Shown: positions 20,593-30,317, counted from the first letter of the stretch. The stretch: 64,000 bases of DNA from Streptomyces sp. R302 (GCF_012927245.1 NZ_JABBGE010000001.1:1145513-1209512), one strand, 5' to 3'. Made by a program: numbers and translations. Notes: generated by a model from the letters alone, not told the origin.

Positions 20593-20953
20593 CCTGGGTC
20601 AGGGCTCCTCTCCACATGTCTGTAGCCGGTGACTGAGGGTGTACCGGCGCTGTCGAGCCTACCCCCGAAAAAGCCCCCTCTTTTCGTGTCCATGCCCCTC
20701 AAATGAGCGGACAGAGCAAGAGTGCCGGTGGCCGTGGTGCTCCGCCTCCCGAACGGCGCGCCGAACGGTGTCCGCCCCTTGATACGAGGGGGGACGGGAG
20801 AGGGGACACGCGCCCACGGGTGAGCCCCGCCAACACGACCCCACCCCCGCGAAGATCGGTGTCTGGGCAACGTCTACAGTGGCGTGGTACGCGCAAGTTT
20901 CACCCCGCCTTTATCCGGGGAACTTGCTGGGAATTTCTCTGTCAGGGGTGTGC
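20593..20953. other. Divergent promoter region between tkt and ctaB
   Basis: No gene is supported here. For tkt, a TAGGCT -10 reads on the minus strand at 20661-20656, about 64 nt before the start, without a clear -35. For ctaB, TACAGT (20875-20880) is the best -10, giving a leader of about 65 nt, again without a clear -35. The block 20769-20812 is rich in G/C runs around CCCCTTGATACGAGGGG and might fold. The stretch 20881-20945 is unusually AT-rich for this genome. Confidence 0.4.
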
Positions 20954-21901
20954 GTGACGGCCGTCGAGTCCCGACCCGCAGGGGTCGTCCTGGCTAACGG
21001 CCCGGGGGGCCATCGGCCGTTCGGGGCCCGCGTCAAGGCATTCGTGGCGCTGACCAAGCCGCGGATCATCGAACTGCTGCTCATCACCACCGTTCCGGTG
21101 ATGTTCCTCGCCGAGCAGGGCGTGCCGGACCTGTGGCTGGTGCTCGCCACCTGCTTCGGCGGCTACCTGTCCGCCGGCGGTGCCAACGCGCTCAACATGT
21201 ACATCGACCGCGACATCGACGCGCTGATGGACCGCACCGCGCAGCGCCCGCTGGTCACCGGCGTGGTGTCGCCGCGCGAGGGCCTGGTCTTCGGCCTCAC
21301 CCTCGCCGTCGTCTCCACCCTGTGGTTCGGCCTGCTCGTCAACTGGCTCTCCGCCTGGCTCTCGCTCGGCGCGCTGCTCTTCTACGTCGTGATCTACACG
21401 ATGCTCCTGAAGCGGCGCACCGCGCAGAACATCGTCTGGGGCGGCATCGCCGGCTGCATGCCGGTCCTCATCGGCTGGTCGTCGGTCACGAACTCGATGT
21501 CCTGGGCCGCCGTCATCCTCTTCATGGTCATCTTCTTCTGGACGCCGCCGCACTACTGGCCGCTGTCGATGAAGGTGAAGGAGGACTACGCGCGCGTGGG
21601 CGTGCCCATGCTCCCCGTGGTCGCCTCCAACAAGGTCGTCGCCAAGCAGATCGTCGCGTACAGCTGGGTCATGGTCGGGGTCTCGCTGCTGCTCACCCCG
21701 CTGGGCTACACCGGCTGGTTCTACACCGCCGTCGCCCTGGCCACCGGCGGCTGGTGGCTCTGGGAGGCGCACGGCCTCCTCAACCGCGCCAAGGCCGAGG
21801 TCACCGGCGCGAAGCTCAAGGAGATGCGCCTCTTCCACTGGTCCATCACCTACGTCTCGCTGCTCTTCGTGGCGGTCGCGGTGGACCCCTTCCTGCGCTA
21901 G
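20954..21901 (+). CDS. ctaB: Protohaem IX farnesyltransferase (haem O synthase)
   Basis: 315 residues. UbiA-family integral membrane prenyltransferase that adds farnesyl to haem b for cytochrome c oxidase. The prenyl-diphosphate motif [15 protein letters not shown] is at about 80-94, the second [16 protein letters not shown] loop near 218; about eight to nine membrane helices. Start uncertain between GTG 20948 and 20954; AGGGG at 20944-20948 favours 20954. Paired in pathway with ctaA at 23.6 kb. A 20-bp terminator follows directly. Confidence 0.95.
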   Translation: MTAVESRPAGVVLANGPGGHRPFGARVKAFVALTKPRIIELLLITTVPVMFLAEQGVPDLWLVLATCFGGYLSAGGANALNMYIDRDIDALMDRTAQRPLVTGVVSPREGLVFGLTLAVVSTLWFGLLVNWLSAWLSLGALLFYVVIYTMLLKRRTAQNIVWGGIAGCMPVLIGWSSVTNSMSWAAVILFMVIFFWTPPHYWPLSMKVKEDYARVGVPMLPVVASNKVVAKQIVAYSWVMVGVSLLLTPLGYTGWFYTAVALATGGWWLWEAHGLLNRAKAEVTGAKLKEMRLFHWSITYVSLLFVAVAVDPFLR

Positions 21902-21916
21902 CGGGACCTCCGGCTC

Positions 21917-21960
21917 CGACGGCCGGGTCGTGTGGGCTGTCCCACGCGGCCCGGCCGTCG
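21917..21960 (+). terminator. Long terminator after ctaB
   Basis: Arms 21917-21936 and 21941-21960 pair over all 20 positions (two G-U pairs) with loop CTGT; the outer bases are CGACGGCCGG and CCGGCCGTCG. One of the longest hairpins in the window. Confidence 0.85.
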
Positions 21961-21993
21961 TCAGTCGATCTACCGCTCGGTAGCATCCTTGCC
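21958..21993 (+). promoter_or_regulatory. Leaderless promoter with 14-bp palindromic operator
   Basis: TCGTCA (21958-21963), 17 nt, TAGCAT (21981-21986), then 7 nt to the ATG at 21994: a leaderless promoter. The palindrome CTACCGCTCGGTAG (21970-21983) covers the spacer and first half of the -10, an arrangement typical of TetR-type repression. No TetR gene is adjacent. Confidence 0.5.
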
Positions 21994-22338
21994 ATGGCAG
22001 ACACCAAGGAAGACACCACGGCCGTCGCCCCGCGCGACGCGCGCAAGGCGGCCAAGCTGGCCAAGGAGATCCGCGCCTTCGGCAAGGAGCACGGCGGCGT
22101 CGAGGGCCAGCTCGCCCACATCGGCCAGGCCGGCACCCGCATCGTCCTCGTCGGCGAGGACGGCGGCTGGGGCGACCTGGTGGCCCCCACCTACGCGATC
22201 GCCCAGCAGGCCGCGGAGAAGGCCGAGCTGACCCTCCACGACGAGTTCGACGGCGAGTTCGCCGCGAAGGTCGTCACCGGCCCCTACGAGTGGACCCGCA
22301 TGGCCGGCATCCAGCTCGGCGGCCCCACGAACGCCTGA
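21994..22338 (+). CDS. Small conserved-looking protein of unknown function
   Basis: 114 residues, not recognised. The N-terminal 40 residues are charged and helical (DARKAAKLAKEIRAFGKEHGG); the remainder looks like a compact alpha/beta fold (TRIVLVGEDGGWGDLVAPTYAIAQQAAEKAELTLHD, then VVTGPYEWTRMAGIQLGG). No membrane segment or signal peptide. Codon bias is clearly coding. The ATG lies 7 nt after a TAGCAT element, so it is probably made from a leaderless mRNA, under a palindromic operator. Neighbours (ctaB, ctaA) suggest nothing definite. Confidence 0.75.
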   Translation: MADTKEDTTAVAPRDARKAAKLAKEIRAFGKEHGGVEGQLAHIGQAGTRIVLVGEDGGWGDLVAPTYAIAQQAAEKAELTLHDEFDGEFAAKVVTGPYEWTRMAGIQLGGPTNA

Positions 22339-22392
22339 ACGGGCGGGGCGGGACCGGGCCCCACGGCCGACCCGACCACGGCCAGGGGCCGC

Positions 22393-22449
22393 ACCGCCCA
22401 CGGCGGCCGGGTCGGGCGAGGCGGCCGGGTCGGGCGAGGCGTGGGCGGT
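22393..22449. repeat. Hairpin enclosing an 18-bp tandem duplication
   Basis: Two exact tandem copies of GCGGCCGGGTCGGGCGAG occupy 22403-22420 and 22421-22438. They sit inside a stem formed by ACCGCCCACG (22393-22402) and CGTGGGCGGT (22440-22449). It may terminate the upstream gene. Confidence 0.6.
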
Positions 22450-22519
22450 AGGCAACAACCTCACCCGGGGGTCACCCGTTAGGACGTGTGGAGACACGTC
22501 CACGCAGGGAGCCCCCGAG

Positions 22520-23599
22520 ATGATCGACATGCCACGCCTGGTGGACCAGTACTGCCACGGGGTGCTCCGGACGGAGCTGGGTCTCGGCACCTTCGAGGCC
22601 CACCTCGGGCCCGCCGCCGTGCTGCCCGCCTCCGGTACCACCTTCTTCGACACCCAGACGGGCTTCGCCGTACGGCGCTGGTGCCCGCCGCTCCTCGGTC
22701 TCGAACCGCACTGCCCGCCCGCCCGCTACCTCGCCCGCCGCCGCGAGCTCGGCGTCGCCGAGACCGGCCGCCGGCTGCTGCGGGCCGCCGGCATCGCCAC
22801 GTACCTCGTCGACACCGGCCTCCCCGGCGACCTCACCGGGCCCTCCGAGCTGGCCGCCGCGGGCGAGGCCCGAGCCCACGAGATCGTCCGCCTCGAACCC
22901 CTCGCCGAGCAGGTCGCCGACACCTCGGGCACCGTCGACGCCTTCCTCGCGAACCTCACCGAGGCCGTCCAGGACGCCGCGACGCGCTCCGTCGCCTTCT
23001 CCTCGGTCTCCGCCGCGCACTGCGGCCTCGCCGCCGACGCGGAGCCCCCCGGGCGCGCCGAGACCCGCCGCGCCGCCGGGCGCTGGCTCGCGCAGCGGCC
23101 CGCCGGCGGCCCCCTCGACTCGCCGGTGCTGCTGCGCCGGCTGCTGTGGATCGCGGTGGGCGCGGGCCGGCCGCTCCAGCTGCACACCGGGGACCGGGAC
23201 CCGGCCGCACTGGCCGGCTTCGCCGCCGCCACCGCCGGGCTCGGCGCCGACCTCGTGCTGCTGCACGGCGCGCCGCACCACCGCACGGCCGCCCGGATGG
23301 CGGCGGTCTTCCCGCACCTCTACGCCGATCTGGGCGCCGCCCTGGCGCACACCGGGGCGCGGGCGGCGGACGTCCTCGCCGAGGTCCTGGAGCTCGCCCC
23401 GTTCGGCAAGCTGCTGTACTCCAGCGGCGCCCGCGCCCTGCCCGAGCTGCACGTGGTCGCCGCCAGCGCCTTCCGCACCGCCCTCGGCCGGGTGCTGGGC
23501 GCCTGGGTCCAGGACGGCGCCTGGTCCCGTACCGACGCCCAGCGGGTCGCCGCGATGATCGCCGCGGGGAACGCGACGCGGGTCTACCGGCTGGGCTGA
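22520..23599 (+). CDS. Amidohydrolase-2-like TIM-barrel protein, possibly lacking a catalytic metal ligand
   Basis: 359 residues. The layout resembles the amidohydrolase_2 family: DQYCHGVL near residue 10, a barrel strand RPLQLHTGD (about 220), LVLLHGAPHH (about 253) and HLYADLGAAL (about 272). In active members the C-terminal strand gives an Asp in a GSD-type motif; here it reads LLYSSGARALPE, so that Asp appears replaced by Ser. The usual N-terminal HxH is also reduced to CHG. It could be a divergent hydrolase or a non-catalytic relative. GGGAG precedes the ATG. It converges on ctaA with 7 nt between. Confidence 0.7.
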   Translation: MIDMPRLVDQYCHGVLRTELGLGTFEAHLGPAAVLPASGTTFFDTQTGFAVRRWCPPLLGLEPHCPPARYLARRRELGVAETGRRLLRAAGIATYLVDTGLPGDLTGPSELAAAGEARAHEIVRLEPLAEQVADTSGTVDAFLANLTEAVQDAATRSVAFSSVSAAHCGLAADAEPPGRAETRRAAGRWLAQRPAGGPLDSPVLLRRLLWIAVGAGRPLQLHTGDRDPAALAGFAAATAGLGADLVLLHGAPHHRTAARMAAVFPHLYADLGAALAHTGARAADVLAEVLELAPFGKLLYSSGARALPELHVVAASAFRTALGRVLGAWVQDGAWSRTDAQRVAAMIAAGNATRVYRLG

Positions 23600-23606
23600 G
23601 CCGGGC

Positions 23607-24566
23607 TCACGCCTTCGCGAGCTCCGGGTCCGCCTGGGCCGGGATCTCCGCCGTCGGCAGCGGGCGCTCGCGCAGGCTCAGGGCCAGGCGGAGCACCGCG
23701 ATCCACATCAGCGATGAGCCGAGCATGTGGGCGGCGACGAGGAGCTCGGGGACGCCGGTGAAGTACTGGACGTAGCCGATGCCGCCCTGGAGCAGCAGCA
23801 CGATCAGCAGGTCGCGGGCGCGGGCACGGGTGTCGTCCGGGGCGTCGACCACGCGCAGCACCAGCCACATCGCGACGGCGAGGGCGCAGACGGCCCAGGC
23901 GGCGACGGCGTGGAGGTGGGCGGCGTTCGTCCAGTCCCACGGCATGCGGGGCACGTCGCTGCTGTCGCCCGCGTGCTTGCCGGCGCCGGTCACCGTGGTG
24001 CCCAGCACGATCAGCAGGCCCGAGGTGACCGTGATCGCCCAGGACAGCTTCCGTACCGGTCCCGGCACGCGCGGACGCGGGGCGGTGTCGCCCTCGCCGG
24101 TCCGGTGCCAGGTGATCACGGCGACGGTCAGCAGCGCGTTGGCGGCGAGGAAGTGGCCGGCCACGGTCCACGGGTTCAGGCCCATCCAGACGGTGATGCC
24201 GCCGATGACGGCGTTGCTCATCACGATCCAGAACTGCGCCCAGCCCCAGCGGGTGAGGCCGCGGCGCCACGGCTTGGTCGAGCGGGCGGCGATGATCGCC
24301 CAGCCGACGGCGGCCGACAGGACGTAGGTCAGCATCCGGTTGCCGAACTCGATCAGCCCGCGGTAGCCCTGCTCGGGCGTCACGATCAGGCTGTCGTCCG
24401 TGCACTTCGGCCAGGTGTCGCAGCCGAGACCGGAACCGGTCAGCCGGACCGCGCCGCCCGTGACGATGATGAGCACGCTCATCACGACGGCGGAGAGCGC
24501 GGCGCGCCGGAGGATCCGGGGGGTCGGGGTCCAGCGCTGGGCGATGAAGGCGAGGGGGGTCTGCAC
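23607..24566 (-). CDS. ctaA: Haem A synthase, COX15/CtaA family
   Basis: 319 residues with eight membrane helices. Oxidises haem O to haem A for aa3 oxidase. Typical: GGAVRLTGSGLGCDTWPKC after helix 1 with its Cys pair, EFGNRMLTY with the haem-ligand region, and HLHAVAAW and AAHMLGSSLMWIA in later helices. GTG at 24566 (QTPLAFIAQRW) is chosen since TACGAT lies exactly 7 nt before it, suggesting a leaderless transcript; the upstream GTG at 24596 would lie before that -10. Works with ctaB at 21 kb. Confidence 0.93.
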   Translation of the reverse strand: MQTPLAFIAQRWTPTPRILRRAALSAVVMSVLIIVTGGAVRLTGSGLGCDTWPKCTDDSLIVTPEQGYRGLIEFGNRMLTYVLSAAVGWAIIAARSTKPWRRGLTRWGWAQFWIVMSNAVIGGITVWMGLNPWTVAGHFLAANALLTVAVITWHRTGEGDTAPRPRVPGPVRKLSWAITVTSGLLIVLGTTVTGAGKHAGDSSDVPRMPWDWTNAAHLHAVAAWAVCALAVAMWLVLRVVDAPDDTRARARDLLIVLLLQGGIGYVQYFTGVPELLVAAHMLGSSLMWIAVLRLALSLRERPLPTAEIPAQADPELAKA

Positions 24567-24579
24567 GGGCCCTATCGTA
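24567..24579 (-). promoter_or_regulatory. ctaA -10 element, leaderless
   Basis: On the minus strand TACGAT (24579-24574) is followed by AGGGCCC and then the GTG start. No convincing -35 at the right distance. Confidence 0.45.
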
Positions 24580-24648
24580 GGCGCGGGCTTGTGCACGCTT
24601 TCACGAGGGGGGGCTTGTCAGGAAACGTCACCCTCTGGCTCGGTGCCG

Positions 24649-25409
24649 CTACTCCCAGCGGAAGAACCTCGCCGCCGCGCCGAGGCCGAGGACGGCCCAG
24701 ACGGCGAGGATCCCGGCGTCGGCCCACGGCATCCCCGCGCCGTCCTGGAGGACGTCCCTGAGGCCGTCGGAGAGGGCGGAGATCGGCAGCAGCGCCAGCA
24801 CGTCGCCGGCCGCGCCGAACTTCTCCAGCGGGACGATCACCCCGCCGCCGACGAGCAGCAGCAGGAAGACCAGGTTGGCGGCGGCGAGGGTCGCCTCGGC
24901 CTTGAGCGTGCCCGCCATCAGCAGCCCGAGGCCGGAGAAGGCGGCGGTGCCGAGGACGAGCAGGAGCAGCACGGCGAGGGGGTTGCCGTGCGGGGACCAG
25001 CCGAGGCCGAAGGCGATGGCGGTCAGGAGCGCGACCTGGAGGACCTCGGTGACCAGGACGGCGAGCGTCTTGGCGGTCATCAGGGCCCAGCGGGGCAGCG
25101 GGGAGGCCCCGAGCCGCTTGAGGACGCCGTAGCGGCGCTCGAAGCCGGTGGCGATGGCCTGGCCGGTGAAGGCGGTGGACATCACGGCGAGCGCGAGGAT
25201 GCCCGGGGCGAGGAAGTCCACGGCCTTCCCGTCGCCCGTGTCGACGACGTCGACGGTCGAGAAGAGCGCGAGCAGGAGGGACGGGATGATCACCGTGAGG
25301 AGGAGCTGCTCGCCGTTGCGGAGCAGCATCCGGGTCTCCAGGGCCGTCTGGGCCGCGATCATCCGTCCGACGGGGGCGGCCCCCGGCTTCGGCGCGTACG
25401 TACCGGCGC

Positions 25410-25413
<4 letters not shown>
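24649..25413 (-). CDS. ABC-2 type transporter permease
   Basis: 254 residues, six predicted membrane helices, ABC2_membrane family (RMIAAQTALETRMLLRNGEQLLLTVIIPSLLLALFS at the start, GFERRYGVLKRLGASPLPRWALMTAK in the middle). The ATG overlaps the TGA of the ATPase gene (ATGA), so the two form an exporter. Substrates of such pairs are usually lipids, peptides or drugs; none can be named. The long upstream extension overlapping the ATPase is rejected. The gene lies between ctaA and the suf region; an iron box sits in the exporter's upstream region. Confidence 0.9.
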
Positions 25414-26345
<932 letters not shown>

Positions 26346-26425
26346 GCCGGGAAGTCTAGGAGAGGGCGTGCGCGACCCGTCCGCCCGGGCCCCGGATTCA
26401 TCCCACCAATGATCGTTTCCGCAGG

Positions 26426-26444
26426 TCAGGTAAGCCTTACCTGA
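26426..26444. promoter_or_regulatory. Iron box (DmdR/IdeR/DtxR-type operator)
   Basis: TCAGGTAAGCCTTACCTGA is a perfect 19-bp palindrome around a central C and follows the DtxR-family pattern TTAGGTTAGGCTAACCTAA in 14 of 19 positions, including both AGGT/ACCT cores. It lies between the ABC exporter promoter (68 nt from its -10) and the sufR promoter (36 nt before its -35). Fe(II)-bound DmdR1-type regulator is the expected ligand; which direction it controls is not shown. Confidence 0.7.
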
Positions 26445-26479
26445 GTGATGCACGCCATCGTGACCGCTTCCGGCGTGGC

Positions 26480-26516
26480 TTGTCACTGCCCGATTAATTA
26501 CGCAACAATGGCGTTG
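26480..26516 (+). promoter_or_regulatory. sufR promoter with SufR box
   Basis: TTGTCA (26480-26485), 18 nt, AACAAT (26504-26509), then GTG at 26516: a possible leaderless promoter with a weak -10. Overlapping it, CAAC (26503-26506), N6, GTTG (26513-26516) is exactly the inverted repeat reported for SufR binding in cyanobacteria and Streptomyces. A bound SufR would block the -10 and start codon, so this is an autorepression site for the whole suf operon. Confidence 0.72.
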
Positions 26517-27241
26517 TGAAAAACCTTGGCGCGGCTCCTGCGGAGGAACTCGCGACCCGAGAGCGGTCGACCCGCAACCGGGTTGCGCGGTCCATCCTGG
26601 ATCACGGCCCGTCGACGGTCGCCGACCTCGCCGAGCGGCTCGGCCTCACCCAGGCCGCCGTCCGCCGGCACCTCGACGCGCTCGTCGCCGAGCAGGTCGT
26701 CGAGGCGCGCGAGAAGCGCGTCTACGGCGCCCGTACCCGCGGCCGCCCGGCCAAGGTCTTCGCCCTCACCGACGGCGGCCGGGACGCCTTCGACCAGTCG
26801 TACGACTCCCTCGCCGTCGAGGCGCTCCGCTGGATCGAGCGCAACGCCGGGGGAGAGGCCGCCGTCGCGGCCTTCGCCCGCGACCGGATCGAGGCCCAGG
26901 CCGAGAACTACCGCGAGGCCGTCGAGTCGGTCGAGCCCGAACGGCGGGCCGAGGCTCTGGCCAAGGCCTTGACGGCGGACGGGTACGCTGCCACTGCGCG
27001 GAACGCGCCGGTCGGCGAGCAGCTCTGCCAACACCACTGCCCGGTCGCCCACGTCGCCGAGCAGTACCCCCAGCTGTGCGAGGCGGAGACGGAGATCTTC
27101 TCCCGCCTCCTGGGAACGCACGTCCAGCGTCTGGCCACCATCGCCCACGGTGACGGCGTCTGCACCACGTTCATCCCGCACAGCACCCCGCAGACCACTG
27201 AGACAGCATCCGCAAGTACGGCCGGGAGGAAGCCCGCATGA
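26516..27241 (+). CDS. sufR: Fe-S sensing repressor SufR
   Basis: 241 residues. N-terminal winged helix-turn-helix (about 20-85, [24 protein letters not shown] and [15 protein letters not shown]). The C-terminal part carries the cluster cysteines [18 protein letters not shown] (about 169-186) and a further Cys in GDGVCTTF. SufR with a 4Fe-4S cluster represses the suf operon; loss of the cluster relieves it. The GTG start overlaps half of the SufR box. The stop overlaps the sufB ATG (ATGA), so regulator and machinery are one transcript. Confidence 0.93.
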   Translation: MKNLGAAPAEELATRERSTRNRVARSILDHGPSTVADLAERLGLTQAAVRRHLDALVAEQVVEAREKRVYGARTRGRPAKVFALTDGGRDAFDQSYDSLAVEALRWIERNAGGEAAVAAFARDRIEAQAENYREAVESVEPERRAEALAKALTADGYAATARNAPVGEQLCQHHCPVAHVAEQYPQLCEAETEIFSRLLGTHVQRLATIAHGDGVCTTFIPHSTPQTTETASASTAGRKPA

Positions 27242-28653
27242 CCACCGAGATCAGCCACCCCGAGCTTGAGGGCCTGGGTCGGTACGAGTACGGCTGGGCC
27301 GACTCCGACACCGCAGGCGCCACCGCCAAGCGCGGCCTGAACGAGGACGTCGTCCGCGACATCTCCTCGAAGAAGAACGAGCCCGAGTGGATGCTGAAGC
27401 TCCGCCTCAAGGGCCTGAGGCTCTTCGACAAGAAGCCCATGCCCACCTGGGGCTCCGACCTCGGCGGCATCGACTTCGACAACATCAAGTACTTCGTGCG
27501 GTCCACCGAGAAGCAGGCCGAGTCCTGGGAGGACCTGCCGGAGGACATCAAGAACACGTACGACAAGCTCGGCATCCCGGAGGCGGAGAAGCAGCGGCTC
27601 GTCGCCGGTGTCGCGGCCCAGTACGAGTCCGAGGTCGTCTACCACCAGATCCGCGAGGACCTGGAGGAGCAGGGCGTCATCTTCGTCGACACCGACACCG
27701 CGCTGAAGGAGCACGAGGAGCTCTTCAAGGAGTACTTCGGCACCGTCATCCCGGTCGGCGACAACAAGTTCGCCTCGCTGAACACGGCCGTCTGGTCCGG
27801 CGGCTCGTTCATCTACGTGCCGAAGGGCGTGCACGTCGAGATCCCGCTCCAGGCCTACTTCCGTATCAACACGGAGAACATGGGCCAGTTCGAGCGGACG
27901 CTGATCATCGTCGACGAGGACGCCTACGTCCACTACGTCGAGGGCTGCACCGCCCCGATCTACTCCTCCGACTCGCTGCACTCCGCGGTCGTCGAGATCA
28001 TCGTGAAGAAGGGCGGCCGCTGCCGCTACACGACCATCCAGAACTGGTCGAACAACGTCTACAACCTGGTGACCAAGCGCGCCGTCGCCTACGAGGGCGC
28101 CACCATGGAGTGGGTCGACGGCAACATCGGCTCCAAGGTCACCATGAAGTACCCGGCCGTCTACCTCATGGGCGAGCACGCCAAGGGCGAGACGCTCTCC
28201 ATCGCCTTCGCGGGCGAGGGCCAGCACCAGGACGCCGGCGCCAAGATGGTCCACCTGGCCCCGAACACCTCCTCGTCCATCGTCTCCAAGTCGGTGGCGC
28301 GCGGCGGTGGCCGCACCTCCTACCGCGGTCTGATCGAGATCGGCGAGGGCGCCCCCGGCGCCAAGTCCAACGTCCTCTGCGACGCGCTGCTCGTCGACAC
28401 GATCTCCCGCTCCGACACGTACCCCTACGTGGACGTGCGCGAGGACGACGTCACCATGGGCCACGAGGCCACCGTCTCCAAGGTCTCCGAGGACCAGCTC
28501 TTCTACCTGATGCAGCGCGGTCTCACCGAGCAGGAGGCCATGGCGATGATCGTCCGCGGCTTCGTCGAGCCGATCGCCAAGGAGCTGCCGATGGAGTACG
28601 CGCTGGAGCTGAACCGGCTGATCGAGCTGCAGATGGAAGGCGCGGTGGGCTAG
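27238..28653 (+). CDS. sufB: Fe-S cluster assembly scaffold SufB
   Basis: 471 residues, usual size. Scaffold subunit of SufBC2D on which clusters are built. The beta-helix core carries [20 protein letters not shown] and the C-terminal SufB/SufD motif [31 protein letters not shown], with the conserved Cys in the latter (about 380). The end, [32 protein letters not shown], is the SufC-binding helical part. ATG overlaps sufR. No intein is present, in contrast to some mycobacterial SufB. A 158-nt gap with hairpins separates it from sufD. Confidence 0.97.
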   Translation: MTTEISHPELEGLGRYEYGWADSDTAGATAKRGLNEDVVRDISSKKNEPEWMLKLRLKGLRLFDKKPMPTWGSDLGGIDFDNIKYFVRSTEKQAESWEDLPEDIKNTYDKLGIPEAEKQRLVAGVAAQYESEVVYHQIREDLEEQGVIFVDTDTALKEHEELFKEYFGTVIPVGDNKFASLNTAVWSGGSFIYVPKGVHVEIPLQAYFRINTENMGQFERTLIIVDEDAYVHYVEGCTAPIYSSDSLHSAVVEIIVKKGGRCRYTTIQNWSNNVYNLVTKRAVAYEGATMEWVDGNIGSKVTMKYPAVYLMGEHAKGETLSIAFAGEGQHQDAGAKMVHLAPNTSSSIVSKSVARGGGRTSYRGLIEIGEGAPGAKSNVLCDALLVDTISRSDTYPYVDVREDDVTMGHEATVSKVSEDQLFYLMQRGLTEQEAMAMIVRGFVEPIAKELPMEYALELNRLIELQMEGAVG

Positions 28654-28680
28654 AGCGCCCCCGGACCAGGTAAACGACCC

Positions 28681-28735
28681 GGGCTCACTCGCTGAGCCCC
28701 GCGAGCCCGCCACACGGCGGCAGGGTACGGCGGGC
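28681..28735 (+). other. Hairpins in the sufB-sufD gap
   Basis: GGGCTCA (28681-28687) pairs with TGAGCCC (28693-28699), and GCCCGCC (28705-28711) with GGCGGGC (28729-28735). They are the only spacer structures inside an otherwise tightly packed operon and could mark mRNA processing or partial termination that sets SufB above SufD. Confidence 0.4.
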
Positions 28736-28811
28736 GCCGGAAGGCGTCCGGCCGGACCGGCCACGCGAGCGGGCACGTACGACGAGGCAGGAAGAGAGCA
28801 ACACGTTAGCC

Positions 28812-29993
28812 ATGGCTGAGGCTCAGCAGAACATCCCGGCCGGTTCCACGACCGCCGGCTCGATCGCGGTGGCCGCCGAGTCCACCGTCGCCACCCGCAT
28901 GAGCGCCCCGCCGTCCTTCGACGTCGCGGACTTCCCCGTCCCGCACGGCCGCGAGGAGGAGTGGCGGTTCACCCCGCTCGCCCGCCTCCGCGGTCTGCAC
29001 GACGGCACCGCCGTCGCCACCGGCGAGGGCGTCCGGGTCGAGATCGAGGCCCCCGAGGGCGTCACCGTGGAGACCGTCGGCCGCGACGACGCCCGCCTCG
29101 GCAAGGCCAAGCCGGTCGACCGGGTCGCCGCCCAGGCGTACTCCTCCTTCGAGAAGGCGTCGGTCGTCACCGTCGCCAAGGAGGCCGTGCTCGCCGAGCC
29201 GATCCGGATCGCCGTGCACGGCGAGGGCGGCGTCGCCTTCGGCCACCAGGTGATCGAACTCGGCGCCTTCGCCGAGGCCGTCGTCGTCCTCGACCACACC
29301 GGCGACGCGGTGCTCGCCGCCAACGTCGACTACGTGCTCGGCGACGGCGCCAAGCTCACCGTCGTCTCCGTCCAGGACTGGGACGAGAAGGCCGTCCACG
29401 TCGCCCAGCACAACGCCCTCGTGGGCCGCGACGCCTCCTTCAAGTCGGTCGTGGTGACCTTCGGCGGCGACCTGGTCCGCATCCACCCGCGCGTCGAGTA
29501 CACCGCCCCCGGCGGCGCCGCCGAGCTCTTCGGCCTGTACTTCACCGACGCCGGCCAGCACCAGGAGCACCGCCTCCTCGTCGACCACAACACCCCGCAC
29601 TGCACCTCGAACGTCGCCTACAAGGGCGCGCTCCAGGGCCAGGACGCGCACGCGGTCTGGATCGGCGACGTCCTCATCCAGGCCGCCGCCGAGGGCACCG
29701 ACACCTACGAGCTCAACCGGAACCTCGTCCTCACCGACGGCGCCCGGGTCGACTCCGTGCCGAACCTGGAGATCGAGACCGGCGAGATCGCCGGCGCCGG
29801 CCACGCCTCCGCCACCGGCCGCTTCGACGACGAGCAGCTCTTCTACCTGATGGCCCGCGGCATCCCGGAGACCGAGGCCCGCCGCCTCGTCGTCCGCGGC
29901 TTCTTCGCCGAGCTGGTCCAGCAGATCGGTCTGCCGGACGTCGAGGAGCGCCTGATCGCCAAGGTCGAGGCCGAGCTGGAGGCTTCCGTCTGA
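28812..29993 (+). CDS. sufD: Fe-S cluster assembly protein SufD
   Basis: 393 residues. Structural partner of SufB in the SufBC2D complex, needed for iron entry. Shares the SufB beta-helix and C-terminal helices: DFPVPHGREEEWRFTPLARL near 37, PRVEYTAPGGAAELFGLYFTD, LVDHNTPHCTSNVAYKGALQG with the conserved H-C, and ARGIPETEARRLVVRGFFAEL near the end. The first 30 residues are Ala/Thr-rich. ATG in ccATGGCTGAG; the stop overlaps the next ATG by one base (TGATG). Confidence 0.96.
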   Translation: MAEAQQNIPAGSTTAGSIAVAAESTVATRMSAPPSFDVADFPVPHGREEEWRFTPLARLRGLHDGTAVATGEGVRVEIEAPEGVTVETVGRDDARLGKAKPVDRVAAQAYSSFEKASVVTVAKEAVLAEPIRIAVHGEGGVAFGHQVIELGAFAEAVVVLDHTGDAVLAANVDYVLGDGAKLTVVSVQDWDEKAVHVAQHNALVGRDASFKSVVVTFGGDLVRIHPRVEYTAPGGAAELFGLYFTDAGQHQEHRLLVDHNTPHCTSNVAYKGALQGQDAHAVWIGDVLIQAAAEGTDTYELNRNLVLTDGARVDSVPNLEIETGEIAGAGHASATGRFDDEQLFYLMARGIPETEARRLVVRGFFAELVQQIGLPDVEERLIAKVEAELEASV

Positions 29994-30310
29994 TGGCCTT
30001 CGTCCGAGTCTGCGCGCTGAGCGAGCTGGAGGCCGACACCCCGAAGCGGGTCGAGGTCGACGGCACGCCGGTGTCGGTCGTCCACACCGAGGGCGAGGTG
30101 TTCGCGATCAACGACATCTGCTCGCACGCCAACGTCTCCCTCTCGGAGGGCGAGGTCGAGGACTGCGCCATCGAGTGCTGGCTGCACGGTTCCAGCTTCG
30201 ACCTCCGCACCGGCAAGCCGTCCGGCCTTCCCGCGACGCGCCCCGTCCCCGTGTACCCCGTAAAGATCGAAGGGGACGATGTGCTCGTCTCCGTCACCCA
30301 GGAGTCCTGA
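29993..30310 (+). CDS. Rieske 2Fe-2S protein in the suf operon
   Basis: 105 residues, a small non-haem-oxygenase-type ferredoxin. Cluster ligands are C and H in ICSHANVSL (about 44-46) and C and H in CWLHGSSFD (about 61-64). Members in actinobacterial suf operons are assumed to supply electrons or act as a cluster test substrate; the exact role is not known. Start shares a base with the sufD stop, 7 nt before sufC, so it is strictly part of the operon. The longer frame over sufD is spurious. Confidence 0.92.
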   Translation: MAFVRVCALSELEADTPKRVEVDGTPVSVVHTEGEVFAINDICSHANVSLSEGEVEDCAIECWLHGSSFDLRTGKPSGLPATRPVPVYPVKIEGDDVLVSVTQES

Positions 30311-30317
30311 GTCACCC

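Noticed and set aside
17548..20625. 1025-codon plus-strand frame opposite tal and tkt
   Set aside because: Runs antisense across two unmistakable enzymes and across their spacer; low-complexity Arg/Val/Leu/Asp content.
26346..26486. N-terminal extension of the ABC ATPase
   Set aside because: Would cross the iron box and the TAGACT -10; residues lack any ABC similarity.
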